NCBI RefSeq assembly: GCF_015191005.1
Contig: NZ_CP040442.1
Location: forward strand, 1,364,001 to 1,428,000
Reading direction: 5' to 3'
Source of the DNA: Kaistella flava (ex Peng et al. 2021)
Lineage (GTDB): Bacteria; Bacteroidota; Bacteroidia; Flavobacteriales; Weeksellaceae
DNA: 64,000 nucleotides
Shown here piece by piece: positions 1 through 8,632 of this stretch (position 1 is its first letter; every line of letters begins with the position of its first letter). The notes below the pieces were generated by a model. The model was not told the origin of the DNA and did not search any database. It worked only from the letters and a program-made list of their open reading frames with translations. The translations under genes and the position numbers were made by a program.

Positions 1-125
1 ATCACTTTTTCCGCATTTCTAATTTCTTCAAAATCTGAAGTGATTAAGGTTTCAAAGCCTAATTTTCTCACGGCATTTTCAACGGATTTCACGTTTCCAG
101 CAACGTAATCGATAATCGCTATCAT
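1..125 (-). CDS. hisH: Imidazole glycerol phosphate synthase glutaminase subunit HisH (partial, C-terminus outside window)
   Basis: Only the first 41 codons are present because the gene runs off the left edge. The translation begins [19 protein letters not shown], which fits the N-terminal strand and first helix of the class I glutaminase HisH. HisH supplies ammonia to HisF in the fifth step of histidine synthesis. The start ATG overlaps the hisB stop in an ATGA arrangement, so translation is probably coupled and this is the next gene of the his operon. One detail is unusual: the family normally has DYGAGN here and this copy reads DYVAGN. The catalytic Cys-His-Glu triad lies outside the window and cannot be checked. 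Confidence 0.85.
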   Translation of the reverse strand, partial: MIAIIDYVAGNVKSVENAVRKLGFETLITSDFEEIRNAEKV

Positions 126-1216
126 AATATTCCTTTGGTACTTGGGATGGAGAAATTGTTATCATCTCGCTTCACTGCATCCCGTAAAACTTTTGCAAAT
201 GCTTTAAAAATCGATTCAATTTTGTGGTGTTCATTCTCACCTTCACACTGAATATTGAGATTGCATTTTCCAGTGTCCGTAAATGATTTAAAGAAGTGAT
301 AAAAAAGTTCTGTCGGAACATCGCCAATTCTTTCTCTTTTAAAATCAACATTCCAAACTAACCAGTTTCGTCCACCAAAATCTAATGCGACTTGCGCCAG
401 ACAATCGTCCATTGGCAAAGCAAAAGCGTAACGTTCAATTCCTTTCTTTAAACCTAAAGCTTGCTCAAAACAAGTCCCTAAAACCAAAGCCGTATCTTCA
501 ATGGTGTGATGTTCATCGATCTGTAAATCGCCATTAACCAAAACTTCCAAATCAAAATTCCCATGTTTTGAGATTTGTTCTAGCATGTGATCAAAGAACG
601 CCAAACCTGTATTGATATTTGCTTTTCCGCTTCCATCCAAATTCAATTCAATAGAAATTTCAGTTTCTTTGGTTTTTCGATTGACCTTTGATTTGCGCGG
701 AATCTGCTTTAAATATTGATAAATTTCGTCCCAGTTCTTAGTAGTTAAAGTTGCACCTTCAAAATTTCCTTCTGCAATATAAATAGATTGCGTTCCCAAG
801 TTTTTCGCCAATTCTATATCTGTTTTTCGATCACCGATAACAAATGAGTTTTTCAAATCGTAATTTCCATAAATGTATTTTTGAAGCAATCCGGTTCTTG
901 GTTTTCTGTTCGGTGAATTTTCTGATTCAAAACTATTATCAACTAAAATGTCAGAAAAAATAATATTTTCATTGGCTAAAGTTTTCAGCATTTTGTCCTG
1001 GGGAATTCTGAAATCTTCGTGCGGAAACGAATCCGTGCCCAAACCATCCTGATTCGTCACCATGACCAATTCGTAATCTAACTCTTTCACAATCTTGGCT
1101 AAATTCTGAATCACTTTTGGATAAAATTCTAATTTTTCTAAAGAATCTACTTGTAAATCTGTCGGCGGTTCAATAATTATCGTTCCGTCGCGGTCGATGA
1201 ATAATACTTTTTTCAT
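122..1216 (-). CDS. hisB: Bifunctional histidinol-phosphatase / imidazoleglycerol-phosphate dehydratase
   Basis: This 364-residue protein is a two-domain fusion. Residues 1-165 are a HAD phosphatase with the DxD nucleophile motif FIDRDGT (Asp8, Asp10) and a late VIGDRKTD motif near residue 126. It would dephosphorylate histidinol phosphate. Residues about 175-364 are imidazoleglycerol-phosphate dehydratase, with metal-binding segments FFDHMLEQ (207-214), HHTIED (236-241) and EHHKIES (329-335). Length and order match fused HisB. The loop that carries the structural zinc ligands (Cys-x-His and Cys-x-Cys) in E. coli HisB reads [16 protein letters not shown] here and has no cysteine or histidine. 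The gene follows hisC by 2 bp and overlaps hisH, so it belongs to the his operon. Confidence 0.95.
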   Translation of the reverse strand: MKKVLFIDRDGTIIIEPPTDLQVDSLEKLEFYPKVIQNLAKIVKELDYELVMVTNQDGLGTDSFPHEDFRIPQDKMLKTLANENIIFSDILVDNSFESENSPNRKPRTGLLQKYIYGNYDLKNSFVIGDRKTDIELAKNLGTQSIYIAEGNFEGATLTTKNWDEIYQYLKQIPRKSKVNRKTKETEISIELNLDGSGKANINTGLAFFDHMLEQISKHGNFDLEVLVNGDLQIDEHHTIEDTALVLGTCFEQALGLKKGIERYAFALPMDDCLAQVALDFGGRNWLVWNVDFKRERIGDVPTELFYHFFKSFTDTGKCNLNIQCEGENEHHKIESIFKAFAKVLRDAVKRDDNNFSIPSTKGIL

Positions 1217-1218
1217 GA

Positions 1219-2244
1219 TTAGTTTATTTCTGATAATACTTTTAATAGTTCTAAATTTTCTTGAGCAGTTCCGACACTAATTCGAAGGCAGTTTTTTAAA
1301 TTGGGATGTCTTAAACTTGTCAAAATGTTTTTGTCTAATAATTTCTGATAGATCAATTGTGCATCTTTAAATTCAATCAGGAAAAAATTAGCATCAGAAG
1401 GATATATTTTTACGACCTCATTAATTTGATCTAAACCTTCTTTCAATTTTTCCTTTTCTTCCAAAATAAGTTTGATATTATTTTGAATTGGTCCGATATT
1501 ATTCAATTGATCCAAAGCCAATTTTTGACTTTCTGAACTGATATTGTAAGGAGGCTTAAGTTGTATGAACAAATTTGCAATTTCTGGTGAGGCAAAACCA
1601 ACTCCGACTCGTAAACCAGCCATTCCAAAAGCCTTTGATAAAGTCTTTAGCACAATTAAGTTTGGGTAGTTATTCAATAATTTGACCGCAGAATCATTCG
1701 GCGAAAACTCAATATACGCTTCATCAACGACTACAATTCCATTAAAATTTTGAATATAAAACTCTAAATCGTCAATAGAATTTCCTGTTGGATTATTTGG
1801 CGAACAGAGAAATAAAACTTTTGCTTCACTTTTAGAAACTGTATCTAAAAACTTATCTTTTTCTAATTCAAAATCTGAATTCAGTTGTAATTTTTCAACG
1901 TGAAGATTATTCATCTTTGCATAAATTTCGTACATCACAAAACTCGGATTCATAATCAGAATGGAATCTTTCGTCGGTTCGCAAAAAATGCGCATCGTTA
2001 AATCGATCAATTCATCGCTGCCATTTCCTAAAAATAAATTCTCAGTTTTTGCGTAATTAATCTCAGCCAGTTTCTTTTTTAGTTGAATCGGATCACCATC
2101 GGGATATCGGTTAAATTCACCAAACGGATTTTCATTTGCATCCAAATAAATCGCTTGTTTACCGATGTAAGAATCGCGCAAAGTTTGGTAAGATTTCACT
2201 CCAACCAAATGCGGACGAATCATTTTATTTAAATTAAATTCCAT
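1219..2244 (-). CDS. hisC: Histidinol-phosphate aminotransferase
   Basis: This is a PLP-dependent fold-type I aminotransferase of 341 residues, the usual HisC length. It converts imidazole-acetol phosphate and glutamate to histidinol phosphate in the cytoplasm. Visible motifs are LDANENPFG near 34-42 (substrate loop), SPNNPTG at 148-154, VVVDEAY with Asp174 binding the pyridine nitrogen, the Schiff-base lysine in [10 protein letters not shown] (Lys204), and LRVG with the conserved arginine near 212. Its start overlaps the end of hisD by 11 bp and its stop lies 2 bp before hisB, so it sits inside one transcription unit. The context between hisD and hisB makes HisC more likely than another branch-chain aminotransferase. 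Confidence 0.95.
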   Translation of the reverse strand: MEFNLNKMIRPHLVGVKSYQTLRDSYIGKQAIYLDANENPFGEFNRYPDGDPIQLKKKLAEINYAKTENLFLGNGSDELIDLTMRIFCEPTKDSILIMNPSFVMYEIYAKMNNLHVEKLQLNSDFELEKDKFLDTVSKSEAKVLFLCSPNNPTGNSIDDLEFYIQNFNGIVVVDEAYIEFSPNDSAVKLLNNYPNLIVLKTLSKAFGMAGLRVGVGFASPEIANLFIQLKPPYNISSESQKLALDQLNNIGPIQNNIKLILEEKEKLKEGLDQINEVVKIYPSDANFFLIEFKDAQLIYQKLLDKNILTSLRHPNLKNCLRISVGTAQENLELLKVLSEIN

Positions 2245-3529
2245 TTTCTAAAGATTTTAAGCGAAGTGAAACAGCATTTTTGTGAGCGTTCAAACCTTCC
2301 GCTTCTGCCATGACTTCTATAGTTTTTCCAATATTCTTCAGTCCGATTTTTGTAATTTCCTGAATGGTTATTTTTTTCACAAAACTGTCGAGGGAAACGC
2401 CACTATAATTTTTAGCAAAACCGTTTGTTGGCAAAGTATGATTGGTTCCGCTCGCATAATCTCCGGCTGATTCCGGCGTATAATTTCCGAGGAATATAGA
2501 ACCTGCATTTGTAATTTTTGAAATATAACTTCTTGGATTTTCTACCGATAAAATTAAATGTTCAGGTGCATAGAAATTACTCATTTCAAGGGCTTCATCC
2601 ACAGATTTCAATAAAATAAAACGGCTGTTATCTAAAGCTGATTTTGCAATTTCGTTTCTTGGAAGTTCAGCTAACTGTTTTTCAATTTCTTTTAAAGTTT
2701 CATTAAAAATAATTTCATCTGTCGAAATAAAAATGACTTGTGAATCAGATCCGTGTTCCGCTTGAGACAATAAATCTGCGGCACAAAATATAGGATTTGC
2801 CGATTGATCAGCGATTACTAAAACTTCGCTTGGTCCTGCAGGTAAATCGATGGCGACATTAAATTCCATCGCCAATTGTTTCGCCTGCGTGACATATTGA
2901 TTTCCGGGACCGAAAATCTTGTCAACTTCTGGAATACTTTCCGTTCCAAAAGTTAAAGCCGCAATGGCTTGCGCACCGCCAACTTTAAAAATTTTTGTAA
3001 TTCCACACAATTGCGCGGTGTATAAAATTGCGGGATTAATAGAACCATCTTTTTGCGGTGGCGTACAAAGTATAACTTCTTTGCAACCTGCAATTTCTGC
3101 TGGAACAGCCAACATTAAAACCGTTGAAAAAAGTGGCGCCGTTCCGCCTGGAATATACAATCCGACTTTTTCAATCGCTCTGGATTCACGCCAGCAAACA
3201 ACTCCTTCTGTGGTTTCAATTTCTTCGGTACTTCCTTTTTGAGCAACGTGAAATTTATAGATGTTTTCTGTAGCCTGATTGATTGCAGTTTTTAATTCTT
3301 CTGAAACTTCATTAATCGCAAATTCTAATTCTTCTTTAGAAACTAATAAATTTTCAATATTGACCTGATCAAATTTGTCAGAGAATTCTTTTAAAGCGGA
3401 ATCACCTTCATTTCTGACCTTCAAGAATATTTCCTGAACGGTATTTCTTAAATCTTTCTTTTCAAGAGCTGGCCTTTGTAAGAAAGCTTTCCAGGTGTTT
3501 TGCGCCGGATATTTAATTATATTTTTCAT
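2234..3529 (-). CDS. hisD: Histidinol dehydrogenase
   Basis: The 431-residue protein catalyses the last two oxidations of histidine synthesis (histidinol to histidine, NAD+, zinc). Family signatures visible are the GPGNQYVTQAKQL segment after FKVGGAQAIAAL, AGPSEVLVIAD, the zinc/active-site segment SQAEHGSDSQ, YAPEHLIL, and GTNHTLPTNG near the C-terminus. I place the start at ATG 3529 (MKNIIKYPAQ). A TTG two codons upstream could extend it by two residues and has no extra support. The gene lies 11 bp after hisG and overlaps hisC, as expected in a compact his operon. Confidence 0.95.
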   Translation of the reverse strand: MKNIIKYPAQNTWKAFLQRPALEKKDLRNTVQEIFLKVRNEGDSALKEFSDKFDQVNIENLLVSKEELEFAINEVSEELKTAINQATENIYKFHVAQKGSTEEIETTEGVVCWRESRAIEKVGLYIPGGTAPLFSTVLMLAVPAEIAGCKEVILCTPPQKDGSINPAILYTAQLCGITKIFKVGGAQAIAALTFGTESIPEVDKIFGPGNQYVTQAKQLAMEFNVAIDLPAGPSEVLVIADQSANPIFCAADLLSQAEHGSDSQVIFISTDEIIFNETLKEIEKQLAELPRNEIAKSALDNSRFILLKSVDEALEMSNFYAPEHLILSVENPRSYISKITNAGSIFLGNYTPESAGDYASGTNHTLPTNGFAKNYSGVSLDSFVKKITIQEITKIGLKNIGKTIEVMAEAEGLNAHKNAVSLRLKSLENGI

Positions 3530-3540
3530 CTTCAATCAAT

Positions 3541-4398
3541 TTACATTACCATTTTTTCAATTGGAATTACTAAAATTCCTTCAGCACCAAACTTTTTCAA
3601 TTCATCGATAATTTTCCAAAATTCATTTTCACGAACCACCGAGTGAATACTACTCCATCCAGATTCTGCCAAAGGTAGAACGGTCGGAGATTTCATTCCT
3701 GGCAAAATTTCAATTATTTTTTCGATTGAATCGTTCGGAGCGTTTAATAAAATGTATTTGTTTTCACGGGAATTAATGACTGCCTGAATTCGAAAAAGAA
3801 ATGATTCAAGAATGATTGAAATATCATCAGGAAGATTTTGGCTGGAAATTAAGACCGCTTCACTTTTTAAAACCTGCTCCACTTCTTTCAAACCATTGTG
3901 TAATAAAGTACTTCCTGAGCTTACCAAATCAGCAATCGTATCTGCTAAACCAATACTTGGCGCGATTTCCACACTACCGGAAATCTCAACAATTTCGGCA
4001 TTGATATTATTTTTATCGAAATAGTTTTTAACAATTGAAGGATAAGATGTTGCAATTTTCTTTTTGTCGAAAAAACTTAAATCTGTATATTCTTGATCTT
4101 TCGGAATTGCGAGTGATAAACGACAATTCGCAAAACCCAGCTTTCTTACTAAGTCAACATTTTTGTTCTGTTCCAAAACTTCGTTCTCTCCGATAATTCC
4201 AATATCTACGATGCCTTGTTCTACATATTTTGGAATATCATCATCGCGAAGAAAGAGAATTTCTAAAGGAAAATTGGTTGCTGAATTTTTTAATTTACTT
4301 TTAAAATCCGGAATTTTAATTCCACATTCCTGTAAAAGTTCTAACGATTTCTCACTTAAGCGTCCGCTTTTTTGAAGGGCAATTTTTAATTTGTTCAT
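3541..4398 (-). CDS. hisG: ATP phosphoribosyltransferase, long form
   Basis: This is the first and feedback-controlled enzyme of histidine synthesis, joining ATP and PRPP. The ATG at 4398 gives MNKLKIALQKSGRLSE and 285 residues, the size of the long, self-sufficient HisG that carries a C-terminal ACT-like histidine-binding domain. The PRPP loop is ADLVSSGSTLLHNGL, and the C-terminal part ends GAEGILVIPIEKMVM. An upstream in-frame TTG at 4446 would add 16 residues encoded partly by the terminator U-tract, so I reject it. No HisZ is needed for this form. It is the first structural gene behind the attenuator described at 4445-4611. Confidence 0.95.
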   Translation of the reverse strand: MNKLKIALQKSGRLSEKSLELLQECGIKIPDFKSKLKNSATNFPLEILFLRDDDIPKYVEQGIVDIGIIGENEVLEQNKNVDLVRKLGFANCRLSLAIPKDQEYTDLSFFDKKKIATSYPSIVKNYFDKNNINAEIVEISGSVEIAPSIGLADTIADLVSSGSTLLHNGLKEVEQVLKSEAVLISSQNLPDDISIILESFLFRIQAVINSRENKYILLNAPNDSIEKIIEILPGMKSPTVLPLAESGWSSIHSVVRENEFWKIIDELKKFGAEGILVIPIEKMVM

Positions 4399-4444
4399 GT
4401 CAATTTTGAGATTGGGTCTGAACAAATGCTTTAATTTTTTAACC

Positions 4445-4476
4445 AAAAAAAAAACCGTCTTTGTTCAGACGGTTTT
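4445..4476 (-). terminator. Rho-independent hairpin of the his attenuator
   Basis: On the minus strand AAAACCGTCT (4476-4467), a six-base loop and AGACGGTTTT (4460-4451) form a ten-pair stem followed by a run of T. It lies between the leader peptide and hisG rather than after a gene, the position expected of an attenuator. The segment AGACG just after the leader stop (4519-4515) could pair with CGTCT of the ascending arm and act as antiterminator, but only five pairs are obvious. Confidence 0.75.
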
Positions 4477-4519
4477 TATTATTTGTAGTCACTTTGGACC
4501 ATATTAAATCAACTCGTCT

Positions 4520-4564
4520 TTAGATGAGATGATAATGATGGAATAAAGCGATTGTATTTTTCAT
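4520..4564 (-). CDS. hisL: His operon leader peptide (MKNTIALFHHYHLI)
   Basis: A 14-codon frame begins at ATG 4564, 15 nt downstream of a good Bacteroidota promoter, and stops at TAA 4520-4522. Its translation is MKNTIALFHHYHLI, with three histidines in four residues, two adjacent. It is followed within 45 nt by a strong terminator hairpin and then hisG. This is the classic arrangement in which ribosome stalling on His codons at low charged tRNA-His prevents termination. The reading frame and hairpin are seen directly. The attenuation role is inferred from the known his, trp and leu leader logic. Confidence 0.8.
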   Translation of the reverse strand: MKNTIALFHHYHLI

Positions 4565-4579
4565 GTTGTTTTAACTGTG

Positions 4580-4611
4580 CAAATATAGCTGATAAAAAAT
4601 TTAACCTGCAA
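4580..4611 (-). promoter_or_regulatory. Promoter of the his operon (TTG-N21-TATATTTG)
   Basis: On the minus strand TTG (4611-4609) is separated by 21 nt from TATATTTG (4587-4580), matching the Bacteroidota -33/-7 consensus TTG and TAnnTTTG. Transcription would start near 4575, ten bases ahead of the leader peptide. The element begins only 11 bp beyond the stop of the upstream glycosyltransferase gene. Confidence 0.75.
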
Positions 4612-4621
4612 GGATTTATTT

Positions 4622-5725
4622 TTATTTTAACATAACTTCCTGATAAACAGAATGTAAATTTTTGCCAATTTCTACATCGTTAAATTTCTGAACGAATTCA
4701 AAACTTTTTTCTGCCCGACGTTTTCTTTCAGATTCGTTATTCCAGAGAAATAAAATCTTGGCTTTGATGTCTTCGAAATTGTGAGGATTTATATAAACTG
4801 AATTCTCGCCGCCCGCTTCTGGAAGGCAACTCAGGTTACTTGTGATGACCGGAGTTTTCGAAAATAACGATTCAATAACTGGAATTCCAAAACCTTCGAA
4901 AAAACTTGGATAAACAAAAACATCTGCAAGTTTGAAAATTCCGGCCAATTCTTCCATTGAAACATTTTCCAGGAAGAAAACTTGGTTCTCCAGTTGATGC
5001 TTGATTACATACTTTTTAATTTTCTTAAAGTATTTTGTTTTCTTACCGATAACGACCAAAGGAATTTTTGTTCCATTAATCGCTTTCACTATATTTAATA
5101 AATTCTTCCGTTTTTCAATGGTTCCAACATTCAGAATAAAACGTACTGGAAGATTATATTTTTCTTTAACTGAACTTAGAAATTCTTCAGTTTGATTTTC
5201 TTTAAACGCTTGATGACAACCTTGATAAACAACTCTAATTTTCTCTTCGGGAACTTTTAAAAATTTAATAATATCACGCTTGGTTTGCTCAGAAATAGCA
5301 ATAATTAAATCAGCTTGAACGGTCGCTTTTTTAAATTTCCAGAAATGAATAATACGGTCAAAAAAAGAATAATATTGAGGAAATCTGAGGAAAATTAAAT
5401 CATGAATCGTTACAATTTTTTTGATCGGTTTTTCTGTCCATTTTAATGGTAATTCACCGGAAAGTCCGTGGAAAATATCGGCATTAATTTTTTGCGCATC
5501 TATTCCCATTTTAAACTGTCGCGACATCGTTCCTTTGGAAGTTTCAACAAAAGAAACGTTTGGGATTTCCAAAATATCCTTTCCTCTTTCTGACTGATTT
5601 TCATTAAAAAGGACATACTCATTTTCAGGAAAAGTGGTCGCTAAAATCCGAACCAAATCGCGGGAATAGTTTCCTAAACCTGAAGTATTATTAAAGAAGC
5701 GTTTTCCGTCAAAAGCAATTTTCAT
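4622..5725 (-). CDS. Glycosyltransferase family 4 protein
   Basis: This 367-residue protein has the GT-B fold of family 4 retaining glycosyltransferases. It starts MKIAFDGKRFFNNTSGLGNYS, with the glycine-rich acceptor loop. The nucleotide-sugar domain carries LNVGTIEKRKNLLNIVKA and the E-x7-E signature in PSFFEGFGIPVIESLF. It resembles the MtfB/RfaB-like mannosyl or glucosyl transferases of surface polysaccharide synthesis, but sugar and acceptor cannot be read from sequence. No membrane segment is evident, so it is probably a peripheral cytoplasmic enzyme. Its start overlaps the preceding deacetylase gene by 4 bp (ATGA), which puts it at the end of a four-gene glycan cassette. Confidence 0.85.
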   Translation of the reverse strand: MKIAFDGKRFFNNTSGLGNYSRDLVRILATTFPENEYVLFNENQSERGKDILEIPNVSFVETSKGTMSRQFKMGIDAQKINADIFHGLSGELPLKWTEKPIKKIVTIHDLIFLRFPQYYSFFDRIIHFWKFKKATVQADLIIAISEQTKRDIIKFLKVPEEKIRVVYQGCHQAFKENQTEEFLSSVKEKYNLPVRFILNVGTIEKRKNLLNIVKAINGTKIPLVVIGKKTKYFKKIKKYVIKHQLENQVFFLENVSMEELAGIFKLADVFVYPSFFEGFGIPVIESLFSKTPVITSNLSCLPEAGGENSVYINPHNFEDIKAKILFLWNNESERKRRAEKSFEFVQKFNDVEIGKNLHSVYQEVMLK

Positions 5726-6498
5726 GACTTTATACTTTTTTGAAATTCCTGAAAAGTTCCGAATTGATATCCGGATTTCTTTAAGAACGATAAAAACTGA
5801 TCAAATCTTTCGACCATTTCCTTTCCGGAGTTTTTGGTTGTAAAAGCAGGAAGTTTAAATTTCTCATCTTTAATTTCCGCAAATTCCCACGGATGAAAAT
5901 AAACATTTAAATAATTATCTTTTTTCAAAACATCTTTCGACAGTTTTTTATAGAAACTTAATGGAAAATTATGAAAACTCAACCAAAATAAAGGAATTCT
6001 AAAATTCGGGGAAACCGAAGCTGGAATCTGTAAAACTTCTCCTTCTTTAAAATAAGTTCTGGATACTTTTAAATTATTATATCTTCCAGGAAGAAACGTT
6101 GGATTCACTGATGAATTATAAGAATAGCCAGCTTTTTCAACTTCTTTCTCATCCACTTTCATCATTCTGGGCATTCGAAGTCCGGTGATATTGGTGTTGA
6201 AAAGTTCCATTAATTTTTCTCGAGATTTCTTTAAATCTTCAATTTCAAATTTTGAATGAAACCAAGTGTGAGAAGCCAATTCATGACCATCTTCTAAAAG
6301 TTGATTTATTAAATCTTTATTATTTTCAGCAAAAATAACGGTAGAAAAAAAAGTAGCTTTTGCTCCGTGTTTTTTTAATAATTCCAAGATATTTTGCAAT
6401 CCTTTTCTCGAAATTGAAAGCTGTTCCTCGAAAGAAATATCCCCTTTATATTCGAAAGGCATATCGAATTCTTCAATATCAAAACTCAGTAAAACCAT
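5722..6498 (-). CDS. Polysaccharide deacetylase (NodB-fold) family protein
   Basis: The 258-residue protein has the NodB homology fold. It begins MVLLSFDIEEFDMP, with the metal/base aspartates Asp7 and Asp12 region. The metal-binding HxxxH lies in ELASHTWFHS (His77, His81), followed by a GLRMPRMMK segment that corresponds to the usual RxPxG motif. The DIEEFD start resembles the XrtA-linked and PEP-CTERM-type deacetylases more than chitin deacetylases. There is no signal peptide, so the substrate is probably a lipid-linked sugar handled at the cytoplasmic face, or the fold has another role. It lies 2 bp from the GT2 gene and overlaps the GT4 gene, so it acts within this glycan cassette. Confidence 0.8.
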   Translation of the reverse strand: MVLLSFDIEEFDMPFEYKGDISFEEQLSISRKGLQNILELLKKHGAKATFFSTVIFAENNKDLINQLLEDGHELASHTWFHSKFEIEDLKKSREKLMELFNTNITGLRMPRMMKVDEKEVEKAGYSYNSSVNPTFLPGRYNNLKVSRTYFKEGEVLQIPASVSPNFRIPLFWLSFHNFPLSFYKKLSKDVLKKDNYLNVYFHPWEFAEIKDEKFKLPAFTTKNSGKEMVERFDQFLSFLKKSGYQFGTFQEFQKSIKS

Positions 6499-6500
6499 TA

Positions 6501-7430
6501 TTAAAAATTTTTAGAACGAATAATATAATTGGGTCTTTCTTTAACCTGTTTGAAAATTTTCCCCAGATAAATTCCGATGATTCCCATAATTATTAACTGT
6601 AAACCGCCAAAAAAAACGACGGTCATAATTAAGGAAGCCCAACCGGAAATTTCAGTTTGTGTAATAAAAGAATGGATGACATAAAATAAATAGGCAAAAA
6701 CCGATAATACTGAAAAAGCAAACCCCAAATAGGCTGCTAAATAAAGTGGTTTTACGCTAAAGGCGGTAATCCCGGTAAAGGCGAAACGAACCATTTTGGT
6801 CAAATTATAACTGCTTTCACCAGAAGCCCTTTCTGCAGCAACATAAGGAACACCGGTTTGGCGGAAACCTACCCAACTCGCTAAACCGCGCAGGAAAATA
6901 TCAGTTTCGTTCATTTCACGCACGACATCAACGACAGAGGCATCCATCAAACGATAATCCGAACCACTTCCTTTAACGAGATGCACGTCGGAAATACCGG
7001 ATAATAAATAGTAAAAAACGTTGGATGTTTTTCTTTTAAAAGCGGAGATCTCATTCGGATAAGTCCGAACCGTGTACACGATATCAAAACCTTCCTCCCA
7101 CTTTTTAATTAGTTCAGGAATGAGTTCCGGTGGATGTTGTAAATCGCCGTCTAATGAAATAACAGCGTTGCCGAATGCGAGATCCATACCTGCTTTCACG
7201 GCAGGTTGATGTCCGAAATTTCGGGAGAATTCGATGAATTTTACTTCTTCAAAATTCCGAGCTAATTCTTCCAGGTTTGCCTGAGTTTGATCGCGACTTC
7301 CATCGTTCACAAATATAATTTCGAAAGTGTAATTTTTCAGTTTAACGAAAACTTCTTTGATTCTTTGATGGATCAAGGCAACATTGTCTTCTTCGTTATG
7401 AGCGGGAATGACGATGGAAATTTTCTTCAC
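6501..7430 (-). CDS. Glycosyltransferase family 2 with two C-terminal membrane segments (polyprenyl-phosphate sugar transferase type)
   Basis: The 309-residue protein starts MKKISIVIPAHNEEDNVALI, the GT2 nucleotide-binding start, followed by FVNDGSRDQT and the metal DxD region SLDGDLQHPPEL. Two hydrophobic stretches follow at about 225-250 and 262-288 (YLAAYLGFAFSVLSVFAYLF and MTVVFFGGLQLIIMGIIGIY). This layout is that of dolichol-phosphate-mannose synthase-like enzymes such as GtrB and ArnC, which load a sugar onto undecaprenyl phosphate. The next gene downstream of the promoter side is a multi-spanning protein of possible GT-C type that could use such a donor. That coupling is inference from context. 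Confidence 0.87.
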   Translation of the reverse strand: MKKISIVIPAHNEEDNVALIHQRIKEVFVKLKNYTFEIIFVNDGSRDQTQANLEELARNFEEVKFIEFSRNFGHQPAVKAGMDLAFGNAVISLDGDLQHPPELIPELIKKWEEGFDIVYTVRTYPNEISAFKRKTSNVFYYLLSGISDVHLVKGSGSDYRLMDASVVDVVREMNETDIFLRGLASWVGFRQTGVPYVAAERASGESSYNLTKMVRFAFTGITAFSVKPLYLAAYLGFAFSVLSVFAYLFYVIHSFITQTEISGWASLIMTVVFFGGLQLIIMGIIGIYLGKIFKQVKERPNYIIRSKNF

Positions 7431-7443
7431 TGCTGGAATTTGT

Positions 7444-8616
7444 TTAATCTAATTGATACTCTTTTTCGAAATCTTTGGTCATCAATTCGTAAATAATACG
7501 GAACCAAACGATGCAACAAGGTAATGCTTTTAAGGAATATTTCATAATATAATTATCCTTAATGAATTTAGGAAATAAATCCGAAAATGAGAAACAGGTA
7601 AGAATCATCACAAAGATCAACAATCCGATGATCAATGGTGATTTTTCTTTTTGCACAATGAACCAAATCATGACTCCAGCAACTGCGATAATAAAAGTTG
7701 GCGATTCTGAACCTGAACTAAAAAGTACGATGAATAAAAGCGTCGACGCCAAAATCATCAACTGAAACGGAAGATTTTTATATTGTTTTATTCTTAAATA
7801 AGGTAAAGCGAAAATTGCCATTCCGGGAAGTAGAAAAACCAAGTTAGAAATATCTGCGTGTCCGGAAATTCGTCTTACAATTCCCATTAAAGAATAGTCC
7901 TGGCGATTTCCTAAAACCTGATTAGCCGCATTTTTTTCTGATAACGACTGAAACCAATCTGCATAAGACTGAATTCCAAAATGCGGACTTGAAAGTAACA
8001 TCGGTAAAATTAGAAACAAAATGCTAAATCCTAATAAAGACAAGATGAATTTCCATTTATTCTTAATGAAGAAAAAAGCTGAAAGCCCAGCAATTCCATA
8101 TAGTTTGACGAAAAACCCTATTAAAATTGAGATCGCTGATTGCGTTTCTTTTCGTTCATAAATATAAACTGCAGACAACATTAATAATCCGGTTAATGCG
8201 ATATTAAACTGCAAACTTACCGCTGCGGTAATAAATTCCTGTAAACATAACCAAGCAAAAAAAGCTTTCTTGGCATTAGAAAATGGAAGTTTATGAATGG
8301 CAAAAACAAAAACTAAAGTATTGGCAATATTCCATAAAACAATTCCCAGCCAATCTGGTAAAATGGCGAAAGGTGCGATTAACACGCTAAATAAAATACC
8401 GTAATGATTGGAATCAAAATGAACATCAGGATATAAAAGATAGATATTCTTCTGTTCTAAAGTATTATTAAAAACATTTTTGAAAATCATGTAATTATTA
8501 TACTTCAATGGACCGCCAACATATTTTGTAATTGCAGAGATTATAGAAATTACAAAATAAATCCCAAAAATATATTTGGGATTTGATATGAATTTTAAGA
8601 ATTTATCTTTAAACAT
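7444..8616 (-). CDS. Multi-spanning membrane protein, probable GT87/DUF2029-type mannosyltransferase
   Basis: The 390-residue protein consists almost entirely of hydrophobic segments, about ten. Periplasmic-type loops include NTLEQKNIYLLYPDVHFDSN after the first segment and a loop rich in polar residues near 225-255 (YADWFQSLSEKNAANQVLGN). Acidic residues directly after the first membrane span, and the neighbouring polyprenyl-phosphate sugar transferase, suit a GT-C enzyme of the family 87 type that moves a lipid-linked sugar onto a surface glycan. I recognise the architecture rather than a diagnostic motif, so O-antigen ligase-like or other roles remain possible. It heads the cassette with 13 bp to the GT2 gene. 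Confidence 0.6.
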   Translation of the reverse strand: MFKDKFLKFISNPKYIFGIYFVISIISAITKYVGGPLKYNNYMIFKNVFNNTLEQKNIYLLYPDVHFDSNHYGILFSVLIAPFAILPDWLGIVLWNIANTLVFVFAIHKLPFSNAKKAFFAWLCLQEFITAAVSLQFNIALTGLLMLSAVYIYERKETQSAISILIGFFVKLYGIAGLSAFFFIKNKWKFILSLLGFSILFLILPMLLSSPHFGIQSYADWFQSLSEKNAANQVLGNRQDYSLMGIVRRISGHADISNLVFLLPGMAIFALPYLRIKQYKNLPFQLMILASTLLFIVLFSSGSESPTFIIAVAGVMIWFIVQKEKSPLIIGLLIFVMILTCFSFSDLFPKFIKDNYIMKYSLKALPCCIVWFRIIYELMTKDFEKEYQLD

Positions 8617-8632
8617 TATTTAAAAATAAGTT

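Noticed and set aside
2919..3242. Plus-strand 107-codon frame antisense to hisD
   Set aside because: hisD is certain by motifs and context; the antisense frame has no recognisable features.
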